A stretch of 64,000 nucleotides of DNA from contig VZRZ01002225.1 of NCBI GenBank assembly GCA_013398175.1, positions 1,176,019 through 1,240,018 of the forward strand, given 5' to 3'. Shown here one piece after another: positions 48,653 through 60,686 of this stretch (position 1 is its first letter; every line of letters starts with the position of its first letter). The stretch is from Climacteris rufus. Taxonomy: Eukaryota > Chordata > Aves > Passeriformes > Climacteridae. A program made the position numbers and the translations under genes. The notes under the pieces are model-generated. The model was not told where the DNA came from, did no database searches, and saw nothing but the letters and a program-made list of their open reading frames with translations.

Positions 48653-50164
48653 GTTGTTTTGCATGACAGGCCCTTATTTCTCTCTCACAAGTTTCATCAA
48701 GCAGGGGTTGTGCCTTCTTACCTGTTTAGCAAAACCCAGCAGAATAGATGCTGCTGGGCAAAGAAAATAAAAGTTGCAACAGACACAATATAGTGGTTGA
48801 GTCACTGCAAATGATTCATCAGTATAGGCGATGTTTGCTGTAAAGGGCAAGAAGGACCTTTCTGTTCTGAAAACACTCCTCTCCCTCTATTTACTCACAC
48901 AGAACAAGTAAGAGAAAGGACAAAGGGGAAGAGGGGACAGGAAGCAAGTTTCACGTTTTCAAGAGAAACAAATTGAAAAAAAAATGTTTTATATAGAAAA
49001 CATTTTCACAGGCCCTGCTGACACCTACATCTAATATACAAAGTTACTAAGTTACCAACACCCTCCTGAGGTTTGAAACCAGCTGTTGGGAAAGATCAGC
49101 CTCCATAGTCTGCACACCCTGACTGCAAAGCTAGCAAGCACTAAATGCAGCCTACAGAATTTAATCTCTCCTTTTATTTGAACATCTTTTGTACTTTGAT
49201 CCTCTGAAAGGAACAGCGCCCTTCAACAGAGTTGTTCCTGGCAGAAACAATTACTCTGGCTTTAAAAAAATCAAATTGCTGGAAAAACGCAAGTGCTGAA
49301 GTGGAGAACAGTCTTAATGTGTATTAAAATATACAGATAAAATAAGACAAGCAGGCAGTTTTTATGTGTATATATACAGGTACACACACTCATACAGGTA
49401 GGCTTATATATGTGTATCTAAACATGCCTGCAAGCATATATATGTGTGCACTTACATGTATACCTAGAGCTCTCTATAAAAGCCTAAAATATAATATAAA
49501 TGGCTATGAAATGCTAAATGACCCAAGAAAAAAGCTTCAGTGATTCAGAAAAGAAGTCAAGCCATAAGTTTCAGCTGAGAGTCAAACATCCCAAAGCTGA
49601 GGAGCACTTAAAGACAAAGTTCTTGTTCATAAGGCTTAGTGAATTTTACTCTGTACTGTTTTTTTCCATTTCTCTTACCTTCTCTGATTTCTCCACTGCT
49701 TCTTATGCTATTCCTTTCATGTTCCCAGTGAGGTGTGCCTGCTCAATGGCTTTCTGTGAAATTTGGCTTTGTCATTCCAGGGTATTCAATAGGGTTTGTT
49801 GACCTTCCAGAAATTGTTCACACCATAGACTGTACAAATATAAAAGCCATCTTGTGATACTGGCACACTGTTAAGATAAGCTCCCTAGCCACAACAGCAG
49901 GCTTTTTCTATGGAAAATGTGGTGAGCTGGTTCATCATCCTTCTTAAGACCCCTTTCTGTTGCAGCTTGGGTGCTTGGCCCTTCTACAAGGCTGCCAGAG
50001 CAGAAGGAGAGCAAAGACAGTCCCCCAAAATACAGAGCTCAACCACTCACTTTGGCAGACCTGAGCTCTACTGTATTTACCAAAGAAAACAAATTAATAA
50101 CTCTCTAAATATAAAAAAAAAAAGGGTTAAGGAAGGTGACTCTGCCCCGTTGCTCTGCTGAGAC
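48653..50164. other. Non-coding, no gene recognised
   Basis: AT-rich intergenic or 5'UTR intron sequence with imperfect TATATG/CACATA repeats at about 49360-49450. Confidence 0.55.
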
Positions 50165-50657
50165 CCCAGCCCTGCCACATCCAGCTCTGGGGTCCCCAGC
50201 ACAGGAAGGACATGGAGCTGCTGGAGAGAGCAGGGATACCATGATGATCAGAGGGATGGAGCACCTCTGCTTTGAGGAAAAGGCTGAGAGAATTGGGATT
50301 GTTCAGCCTGGAGAAGAGAAGCTTTGGGGTGACCTAAGTGCAGCCTTCCAGTACCTGAACTGAACATACAAGAAAGATAAGGAGAAACCTTTTGCAAGGG
50401 CATGTAGTGACAGGACAAGGGGAAATAGCTTCACACAGAGAGTAGGTTTACATTAGATAGGGAAAAAATTATTCACTGTGAGGGTGGTGAGGCGCTGGCA
50501 CAGGTTGCCCAGAGAAGATGTGGCTGCCCCATCCCTGGAAGTGTTCAAGGTTGATTTGAATGGGGCCTGAGCAACCTGGTGTATGGGAAGGTGTCCCTGC
50601 CCATGGCAGGGAGGTTGGAAAGAGATGATCTTTAAAAGCCAAACCATTCTATGATAG
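50165..50657 (+). mobile_element. CR1 LINE 3'-end fragment
   Basis: This plus-oriented CR1 3' region carries GATTGTTCAGCCTGGAGAAG, GACAGGACAAGGGGAAATAG, CTGGCACAGGTTGCCCAGAG, ATCCCTGGAAGTGTTCAAGG and a terminal CATTCTATGAT. It is 5'-truncated and degenerate in its middle, upstream of PIK3C2G. Confidence 0.9.
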
Positions 50658-53600
50658 AGGCCTCTAAAGCCAAAGAGCAGCTTAAGCCAATGAACAGCTT
50701 ACACAGCATCAGCCTTGTCTCAATCTGCCTTTTCACAAGAAAAGGCTTTGCTTACTTTTGCAGTAGTGCATGTATTGCAGAGTTACAACAGTTCAAATAA
50801 TACACTATTTCTGCATTTTCCCTGAATTTCTTGCACATGTGCAGCTTCTTACGTCTTTCTTCCAACTTTAATTTTGCTATTGTAATTACTCACAGTACAA
50901 CTGAAACTGTTGCTTATAAAAAAATCCCAACAATCCAACCATATGCCTTTTATAAAATGATAAAAAAAACCAACAACTTTGTGGGTGTATATATAATTTT
51001 ACACCCAACTGAACAGCATTCCTTATATGCAATTCAGGATATAAAGCATCTGCTTAGATAGCTAATTTGGCTGCATACTTAGATTGCCTATGCATGTCAG
51101 CAAAGCATTCATTACTGTTTTCATTAAAACTTTACCTGCAGCATGAAAGCCAACAATAATTTACTTACGTTTTCACATAAATAATGCAAAGGGATGGCTT
51201 ACCTGCAATAAAACATATTTCTGCAAACTCCTGTGTGGAAATAAAGCTCACAGCAGCCCTCCACCACAACTGGGCTGGTCCATGAACGAGTGGCTGGCAG
51301 AGATACTTGTAGTGTTGAGAATGCAGCTTCATCTATCTCCCCAAAGTACCTCCCCATCAAGAGGACACACACACATTATTCTTAAATAGCAGCTGCTCTC
51401 TGCTGTGTCAGATCCTCTGCTGGGTTGCTGGTGGTTTTGCTAACGATGTTTTTGTATATATGAACCAGGAGGACAGCAAGGAAGACCCTGTTCATTTTAT
51501 ATCTAGAATTAAGCAGGTGAGGTGCATTCTCTGGGGCTGGACAAGACACTCACAATGCAGCCCTTGTTCTGTGACAAACCTCCACCCTACTTGATACCAA
51601 AGGTGCTCACCCCACTGTAGCAGCCACAACTTAGATTTGTGCTCTGTCTTGCACTGCTCTGGGCAGCCCAGCCAACCCTTATTGCTTCCATTCCTCTGGC
51701 CTCCTCACCTCACTCTCTGCTCCTCTCAAGTGCAAGAATAAGGCAATGTCAGGAGGGGAGTCAGCAGCACAGTGCTTCACATCAGAGGTGAGCTGCTGCA
51801 TGTCTACAGTCAGGGAGAACAGCAAGGCCCAGGGGGGAAGGGCAGGACAAAATCCTGCTGAAGCAGACACCTAGGCAAAGATAAAGAAGGAGGAGTTAAT
51901 ATCCATGCATGATGGTTTCTACAGGTGGCTGGTGTCTTGCAGGGACAGGTTCCCATTTCACAGGGGGTCAGATCATCTGGCAAGCAATGGGTTAGGAAAA
52001 GAAGAAAGGAAAGCAAGAGAGTTCTATTCATCTCCACCCATTCAAAAGGCTATGAAAAACCCTCTTCAAAAAGCTCAAGTCTCTGCATAAACAGTAATTT
52101 CTGGTACTTTTGGGTGGGGATAAATACTAAAAAAGAACCAAGTGGTACCAGCCATCACTGTGGCCCATGAGATGGCCAAAATCACCTCTGCTGGCAACAT
52201 AAATGCAGACAGGGAGAGACACACACTCTTCATCACAGCTACTGGGGCAAGTGAAAAAAACAGGAAGCTCTTGGGTTATTAACATTTCCTACATTCAGTG
52301 GTAATGTCTTGTCTCTCCTGCCCTACCAGTCTGTGAATAGCTCATTTCACCCTCCTTTGTGGCTCATGCAAAATAAGAAACTTCAGTTTAGAAGAAACTT
52401 TAGACTGAGTGTGGTGACCGTGTTATGAAGAATTACACCACAAGCAGCACAACCATCTCCCTTCTTTCCCAAGATCCATCAGATCCCAAGCATGGGAACA
52501 CCACAATGCTCCTTCCAGTTCTGTAAGTGGCAGTGGTAGTGTGGGAGCTGTCCTATGCAAAGGTCTGGGCCTGGACACCTGCCTGCAAACCTGCAGCATG
52601 CAGGTCAAACTTGACCCTGGGCTATGCCTAAAATGAACACAGAACTCACTGCCATGTCAGTTTTCATTAAAAGGCAGGTTGGTTTTGGTTTCTTTTTTTG
52701 AGGAGGAGGGGACAGAAATTTCAGAATGTAAAGCAAGCAGTATGACCCTGTAGGTTGAGAGCCAAAGGAAGAAAAACCCAAAAGGAAGCCAAAACAATTA
52801 AAATGCAACTGACATTCAGGTGCTGAGGTGTCATCTCAGAAGGCTATACTCAGATCCCCAGGACATGGTCTAAAATAAGATATCTCTTGTTCCACAGCAA
52901 CATGCCCTTCCTTTGAGGTGTAGTGTCACAGCAGGTTACCGTCACTGAAATTTGAGACTCTAAGCATGATTTATCTTGATATTAAAACAAACCTCATCCA
53001 AAGGACTCCTTGAACACGTGCACTTCTTTCTGACTGCCTCAATTAACTGTGCCATGCCTACATCATAGCACCAAGTCCTGGAAAAACCCAGACATCCTAG
53101 ACTGAGGCTGGAGCCCACTCATAATCCATAATACACTCATAATACATTGTTCATGTCTGCTGCAGACTGGGAATAGCTCCTCATTCTTCACTTGGTTGAT
53201 CTACTTTTATATCTTTGATTCAAATGGAGTTATGCAAACTTCATGTTTGCTATCAGGCTATGAAAAAGTCTATTGTAACTAGGATATGCTTTTCTTAGAT
53301 GTAAATGTACATGCAAAATAGAAAGAGCTTTGATATTGAGATTTTTTTTCCCCTGAGGTTCAAGTATTTTATCATTTTAATAATATTCCATTTTCCTGTT
53401 GCACTCATTTTTAGAATATCTTTTGTATTAGCTCCGAGTATTATAATTCCTTCAAAATTCCTCTGGAGGGCACTATTACCATAACTATACAATTAGCTAC
53501 AGATGAATGTAATAGAGATAAACACTAAATAGCCTTGTTGGCAGAAGGCAGAGTGTCTTTTAACCAAGACAGCTTCTTTACTGCTGCCTAGGTTGTTACT

Positions 53601-54160
53601 CTGCTTTAGAGGATATGGGAAACCTTAGTTACAAAGAGGAAGAGAATTTAGAAATGAAAATTGTAGAAGTTTGTCTTGCAAGAAGGGGCTTTGGGTTTGC
53701 TTGTTTTGGGTTTTCTTCCTATCATCATCTTTGTTAACAAGTACTAGAATCTGGTATAATCACTCAAAGGTTTTGCAAAAGGGATACTCCCAAAGCACAG
53801 GAAGATTTGTGATATTTTGGGTTGGGAAGGGATAGAGGAGCGGATTATCTTGTGGACTCTTACTGCTCTCCTGCTGCTGTGACACCTGTACTCCAGTATC
53901 CTTCCATTCCCCACAGCTGCCCTGTGCCACAGCACAGAGCAAGGTCAGCTCTTCCTCCAGGGTTTAGAAAAGCCACAGAAACATAAATCAAGGGAAGGCT
54001 ATTATTTGGGAGCTAGGAAAGAGATGATACGCCAGTGTTTCTTAGAAGCTGCATAGTTGGTGTTTTTTTCTTTTTTTTTTTTTGCCAGAATTGAGAAGGA
54101 AATCAGAAATGAGTCCCGCAATTCACAGGAAAGCTTTTTTGAAACAGGAATAAACTCTTG
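50658..54160. other. Non-coding, no gene recognised
   Basis: No repeats or coding regions that I can name. Short open frames have no family resemblance. Confidence 0.55.
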
Positions 54161-54164
54161 AAAG

Positions 54165-54315
54165 CTTAGAAAGGTCAACCCGAAACCGAACGCATCTGTG
54201 TGATCCGCTCGCCCTCTTGTGAGCGCGGAGGAGATTGCAAGATCATTTTGTTCGAGTGCTCGGGAATTTCTGAAGGTAAAACCTGCGGTGAACTGCAATC
54301 CTCGGAGGTCCAGTT
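54165..54315. promoter_or_regulatory. Compact CpG cluster, candidate promoter or enhancer
   Basis: About eleven CpG dinucleotides lie within 140 bases, including ACCCGAAACCGAACGC and TGAGCGCGGAGG, while the kilobases around it have almost none. The cluster is about 11 kb upstream of the PIK3C2G start codon. Retained CpG suggests germline hypomethylation, as at promoters. No TATA box, ORF or tRNA gene is evident. Confidence 0.35.
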
Positions 54316-56180
54316 CTGACTTGTTTTGGGGGGGTTTGTGTGGGATTATTCCCCCCTGTGCTTTCTGGCAAATGTCATAATTATGTGCAGAAAAAAAATA
54401 TTTACGTTGATTTCACCACTTGCTCTCATTTCTTTTCATTTTATTACTTGAACAGATAGTTATCTCATCTATTTACCAATCAGAATAGAAATTATTTGAG
54501 CAGGTGAAATACGTGTGTGAGAGTTACAAGGGTCCTGGGATATTGCATCATGTAGGAAAAAAAATATAATGATATCATGTGGTTTTAATTAGGCCATCAA
54601 GCAAAGAAAAGGAGGAAGGGTGTATTTCAGCTGCGGCAGGAATTATACATAACAATCTAATGTTACTGAGAAAGAATCAGCACATACAAATAGAATAAAA
54701 ACTTACAATAAAAATAGAGGTTTTGAATTAACTTGTTGTGAACTTAAGTTTGGATCTGCATTGGTAATTTCAATTAGTAGAAATTATCCTTGGTCATATT
54801 GATTCCTACCATATTTCAGCCTGAATTCTCATTTAATAATTACCACCTAATTCAAAGACAGTCTCCATACTTGTGTTTTATTTCAGGATCTTTCCTCCTT
54901 CCCAATATCTGCATTGCCACACCGAACACTCACAGCTTCTCCTCTTAACTACTACCCTTCAATAGCAATTGAAGCATTTTGGTTTAGAATAAAAGATTTT
55001 TTGAAAGCATAGAAACGAATGGCATGAACTTTTCAAATAGATGTAAGAGAGAGAAAGGAAAAAACAAAAAAGATAGGTCAGATTTTGGGTAGGCCAACCT
55101 TGACATTGTCCTTTTAAAGCACTCCCCAGGCAGCTTTAACTTTTGCAACCAGCACTCAAGCAGCCTCTCACCCTCGGGCCCAGTCAGCTTGGCAGGATGA
55201 CAGAGGTCAGCATTTCACATGAATGAACAATTTCTCCAATATATAAGGCAAGCATTCAGCTCCCTCTCTCTCCTTTCACCTGTCCTTTAAAGTTTAAACT
55301 GAGACTATTGTAGGTACTGTGCACAAAGCAAGGAAAATCCCTCTTTCTATTAACCCTTTGAACCCTTAGGATAGGAGTGATACCCTCACAGTTTGAGACT
55401 GGGACACAGTAGCCACAGAAGGGCTCCTCTTTCTGCTCTCCACACCAGCTTTTTCTTATCCCCACTATGTAGTTTCCCTTGCAAACAAACTCCCCATTTC
55501 CTCTTTAATTCAACCACCAAAATCTTGCAGTGCTCAAAGTCTGAGCACATACAGTGGAGTCAAGTAGGTGCAGTATTTTGACCAGATTCATTTTTTGTAT
55601 AATACATTTCTTCCTGCTTTGAATGTGACTGGCACTTACATGCAAAGTATTTTTGGGGGGAGAGAGAACCTCCACACAGTGGTGTGGTTCAGGAAACCAA
55701 CATGCTGAATTCATAGTAAGGCCAACTAAAACTAAGGTAAAACAAAGCCCTTTTAGTACCTTATAATCAAAGCACTAGGCAATATATAAAAATTTTCACA
55801 AACCCAGAGGGGTTTAGGGTTAAGTGGTCAAAAATCTATAAACTTTAATCAATGATTTAAGTCTTTGGTCCTAAAAAACAAGAAGAACACACCTTACCTG
55901 TTATTAGCTGAATGATCCCAATGGGTATGGAAGCTCAGTTATCCACACAAATTCTCTGGACAGCTCTCAGAATGCACCTCTGTGACTTTGGTTCAAGCTC
56001 ACTGTTAAACTAAACTGGAACGGATAAAGCAAATGGAAGTCTGGATGAGGAAACCTGCAATGCCTTTGCTGTGCTGTTACATAACCAGTCAACTTCTGCA
56101 CTCCCAAAATTCCAAACTCAGATCACATTTCTCTGGGTTAGCCTAGCTCGGCTTTAAACTGGTGTGCAATCTCTAACATT

Positions 56181-56210
56181 AGAAAAANATATATATATAT
56201 ATATATTTAG
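56181..56210 (+). repeat. (AT)n microsatellite with one unresolved base
   Basis: AAAAANATATAT... with N at 56188, about ten AT units. Confidence 0.9.
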
Positions 56211-59200
56211 AAACAAGTCTCTTGGCAGCTGTTAAACACAAAATAAAGATTCTGCAAGGTTTGATTAAGACAGATTAGACAGATTAAGAAGGCTAAGAAA
56301 ATAGTGAAAGAGAAGTTTAGTATTGACTAACTACTTTACAGCAATTAGGATGGCCATAAGATAATTTTGTGGTCCCTGGAGCCACATACTGATATGCACC
56401 ACCCCAGATTCCTGTACATGAGACGTGCACACAGAGGGCTTTCAACAGAGTAGAAGCAATTGTGACTGTAAAACAAACACATTCCTCCTGAGCTCCAAAT
56501 TGTTGTAAGAGCCATTATGGTCACCACTTTTGTATCCAAAGTAAAGCTTTAAGCAGCTAAAATTACCAAAGGGTCATGAGGCCTGAAGTTTTGACAAGGA
56601 AGAGTTAGGAAATTCTGAGTGTCTGAGGACCCGACTTGCCCAGTCTTTTAGAAGGTGGTGTAACTGAAATGCTAAGATGTGCAGGATTAGCCATAAGTCT
56701 GTGCTTTCATTGCACAGAACACCACTTTGCCTTTTCCAGACAGGAGACTGCAACTGAGTAGACTACAGCCAAGCACTGGATATGCATCTATTTGGACAAA
56801 TATACCAAAGAAAGAAACATGGAATAGAACATGGTGCTCCTTTTAGATAACAAGAGAGAAGCTTAAGCCACCCTGATGCTGATAAGCCTACAGAGGTACC
56901 AGACAGTGAAAAAAACCCCAAACCTGTCTTGCATTGCATTTTTTTGATTCAAGCATTTTTGTGTTCTTTTCACATTGCTCTTTCCCTCACATCTGAAATG
57001 ATAAGCTCCAATGAACTGCTGAGGCTCAGTTACTATCTTCCTGTGTCCCAGACTGTTGAACCCTTTTGTTGCACCACTGAAATATTTGGGCAAGGACAGA
57101 GATACTGTCTTGCAGCCAGACACAGCTTGTTGAAAGATAACTGGAATACTCAAAATGAGGATCCCTTATAGAAAGACTTCTGGATTGTTTTGTTTTCTCT
57201 TTGAATGACTTTTTTTTTTTTTTTAAAGATCTGCAGGAAGAATAGTGGGGTTTCAGGACCTCCTTGTTCTTCTTTTTGCCAAAAGGCAAAAGCTTATGAT
57301 ACATCTACATCTGAGGGCTGAATTTCAGATAGAATTCCCCGGAGCCTGGCCTGAAGGGGCTGTTGCTTCAGTGAATTCAGTTTTTCAGAGTATTAAAAAC
57401 TGCAAAACAGATGACAGGCACTGAGGGTGGAATTGTCCCTCCAAAGGAAGTTAAGGGGACTTTCTGCCACTGTCTTCAGGTAGGCCAGGATTTCACCCCT
57501 GCTTCAGGGAGCAGAGCAGAAGAATGCTATACAAAATTTAAACACTTACTTTGTAAGGCTGAGCTTGGTAGTAAAATTCACATAATGAATGATACTTTGC
57601 CTGTAAAACTCTTCAAAAGGCATGAAAAGACAGCACTACATAACAGTGTGGTATTACAAATATTCCTCTGCAAGATTGAAAGAAATCAAGACTATTTCTA
57701 AAAATTGTTCTTTCAAGGATATTAAGCCTTAGAAAGGGTTAGCCCTAAAGCTGCATTCTCTATTCAAATCTGTTTTGGAGAGGAAAAATGAGACTGCTGA
57801 ATAAACAGTGGATTTTCCTATACCTTCCAAGGTGGAAGGCAGCCGAACACAAGTCCTAATCCTTCACAGCCACACCTTGTCACAGCCTAAACTTGTATTT
57901 TCCTCAGCAGAGGCACAGGACTACAGCAAAAAAAAAAAAATAATAAAACAAAACAAAACAGGATCATACAATGTAATGAGGCAGTCTCATCACTAAGAGC
58001 TTCCAGAGCCAAACAGAAAAGGAGCCACTGGGTCTGGAGACCTCAGACCTCAGCAGTGTCTTTCTTTGCTCTGCCGCAGCCAGGGGTGCTGTGAGCTTTG
58101 CTGTAGATCCATGTCTATCTCTAGTCTTGCTGTTGGCTCACCTCCCTCCCTTCTTGCAGATGGGAAAGATTTGTAAATATTGTTTGACTCTAAAAACACA
58201 AGTAAAAAAGTATCTAAAACTGCTGTATCTTGAGGTCAATCACAAATTTAACAGAAGCCCATTTGGTCACTCAGTACAGACTTATCAACTGCTAAAACTC
58301 TTTTGACAACTATAAAAACACTCTTGATGCACAAGAGTGATCCTCTGTCTTACCCTCAGAGAGGAAAATGAGAAGTGTAGAAGAAATTTATATTTAATTC
58401 CAACTCACATATAATTTCATTTTTCTGAATATTTTACCTTGATCTCAGTGGTGTGAATAGCATATTAAGATATAGGCTGTCTTAATACTGCCAGATGTAA
58501 AGAAGAAAGGAAATTAAGAAAGAAAAAGAGCAACAAATAAACCAGGCAAAGCTGTGTGGCAATGGATCAAAAAATCTGAAGCAAAGAACAGCAAATAAAG
58601 ATGGGAGCAAAAGAGAAAGTCATCAAAGAGGGCAGTAGAGGATGGAAAAATAAATAAGCAGAGGAAGGAAAGTATTATCTAAAGCAAAAGTGCAGTGGAG
58701 GCAAAAAAATATTGAGACAGCAGAGAGATGTCACAGAAAGTAAAACCAAAGTTTTTTGGAGAACAAACTGGTAAATTATGGAAATGGGATACAAATGAGA
58801 ATAAGGCAAGCAAAGGAGTTGAAGCAGGGAAAGAGAACAAAACAACACCATTTCACCTCTAAGAATACATTTAATTGCAATCAGAAGGTGACTTAAACCT
58901 ACATTTACTTGACTAAATCCCAAGAGAATTAAGGAAATAAAACCCCACAACTCCCCAACCCCACAGACCACCATAAGTCCTGAATAGTAGCACTACAAGC
59001 TGCCCTTCGATGCTTTTAGGCTTTTTCTGGAATAGCTGGATTTCTCTCTTCTGTGTTTTTGCTCCAACATTTTTGCCAACCTCACTTTACCTCCCTGTCT
59101 CCTGCATCTTTTTCCCTTTACACCTTTTTTTGCTTGTTATTTTGCATCTTGATTTAAAAGGACAACTATTAATGAGTGCTTGTTTCTAACCAGCAGTAAC

Positions 59201-60249
59201 TGAATGAAAGATGACAGCATATCCACAAAAGTTACAGAACAACTGCAACTGAAGGAAAAGACATTAAGAAGGAAAAAAGAAGACATAAATGCCAATGCAA
59301 TACAATAGTTTGAAGGAAGTTCAGCAAGCTGCTTTGGCAAAGCTGGCCCTTAACAAAAACTCTTCCTGGCCCATTGTTTACCGTGAAAAAAGGAAAGCAA
59401 ACCAGACTTGGACTACTAATGAAACACTTCAAGGATTAATGGTATGGCATGTGAACGTGATGCTGTTAAATGTCATTCATTAGAGCTCCTGATTAGCATC
59501 CATCTTCCTAAAAACAGGGACCAGACCATGACATTTGGTTCGGGATTTGGAGCTAAGCAATATACATACATATATATATACACCAATTGGTGCACTGTAC
59601 TAATGTAGTTTTAGCTTTCACATTGTATTTAGTCCATAACAGGGTGGATTTAAGGGGCAGGAGGGTGACTGATTAAGACTCTCTTTCCTCGTTGAAAATA
59701 ACTCTGATTGGGGTGGCTTGTGCTGGGACTCTGCACAACACGGATGATGCTCCTTGTTTCTGGGACATCTGTTATGCATTAGTACAGTTAAAATTGATCT
59801 CTTCCATGTGAAAGCAGCTTTATAAATAGGATAAAGTCTGTCTCACCCACTAGGCAAAGTTCTGGAAGCACAGGAAGAATCAGCTTGGTTATGAGCGTAG
59901 GTGAACTTGCATCATTCTCATGGTGAACTTTCCTGGATGGATAGAACTATGTATTTTTCAACTCAAATTCTCTTCTGTGATTATATTCTCAATCTTTGAA
60001 AACCAAAAGCCTTTATAAGAATATAGAACTTGCTTGAGTAATTTTTCCACCAGAGAACTTTCTAAGCTCTGTGATGGCTTTCCTAATAAAAAAACCCAAA
60101 CTAACCAAACAAAAATTTAACAAAAAAATCAAACTAAAAACACCACAAAAATCCCCAAACCCAACCAAAGAAAAAGCAACCCAGATGAGGATCACATGGA
60201 AGAAGAGTGTGAATCAGCAATGCACTCTTTTTTCTAGGGGATTCTAAAG

Positions 60250-60303
60250 AAAACAAACAAGGAAACAAACTCATTTCACAAAAACAAACAAGGAAACAAA
60301 AAC
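60250..60303 (+). repeat. Short direct duplication
   Basis: AAACAAACAAGGAAACAAA occurs at about 60251-60269 and again at about 60284-60302, separated by 14 bases. Confidence 0.85.
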
Positions 60304-60599
60304 ATGTAAAAAAATACTTTTGAACATTTTCACATGAGTTAAGCATTTCCCAAAAAGGAAACCAGAAGAGGACTGCAGTCCTCATCACTGAACTGAGGAT
60401 TAAACAGGAGAAAACTCTGGCAAGTGAAAAATTACAAGCATGAGCCATAAAACATTCTGACAGCCGGACAAAAAGTAAACCTCACTCCTCAAAGCCCAAG
60501 AAGAGAGTCCAACTGTGCAACTAGAGCTTTTCAAATTGCATAGCAGGGATGATCAGTGAACAGGTTTTCCCACAAAGGAGATGGGAATGCAGCATCCAC

Positions 60600-60686
60600 T
60601 CACAGTCGTTTCTTCTTGTGCTGCCGGAGTTGCCCAGCTGACCCACATGTGGCCCCACACTTCTCACACTGTAAGCTCCGGAAATA
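60600..60686 (-). pseudogene. Degenerate C2H2 zinc-finger-like stretch
   Basis: The minus strand reads QCEKCGATCGSAGQLRQHKK and then KRL and stop. The spacing is C-x2-C-x3-C-x5-L-x2-H-x3-R, the C2H2 finger pattern with the usual Phe replaced by Cys and the last His by Arg. A stop lies 29 codons upstream of the end, so only about 28 residues are open. It may be a relic of a zinc-finger gene or chance. Confidence 0.25.

Larger units (their letters stand above)
54316..60599. other. Non-coding, no gene recognised
   Basis: Contains a single N in an (AT)n tract at 56181-56210, a T16 run near 57210, an AT dinucleotide tract at 59562-59580, a G-free A/C-rich stretch at 60079-60169 and a duplicated AAACAAACAAGGAAACAAA at about 60251 and 60284. 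Confidence 0.55.

Noticed and set aside
54180..54290. tRNA-like B-box resemblance (TTCGAGTGCTC) in the CpG cluster
   Set aside because: No A box or foldable cloverleaf around it, so no tRNA or SINE call.
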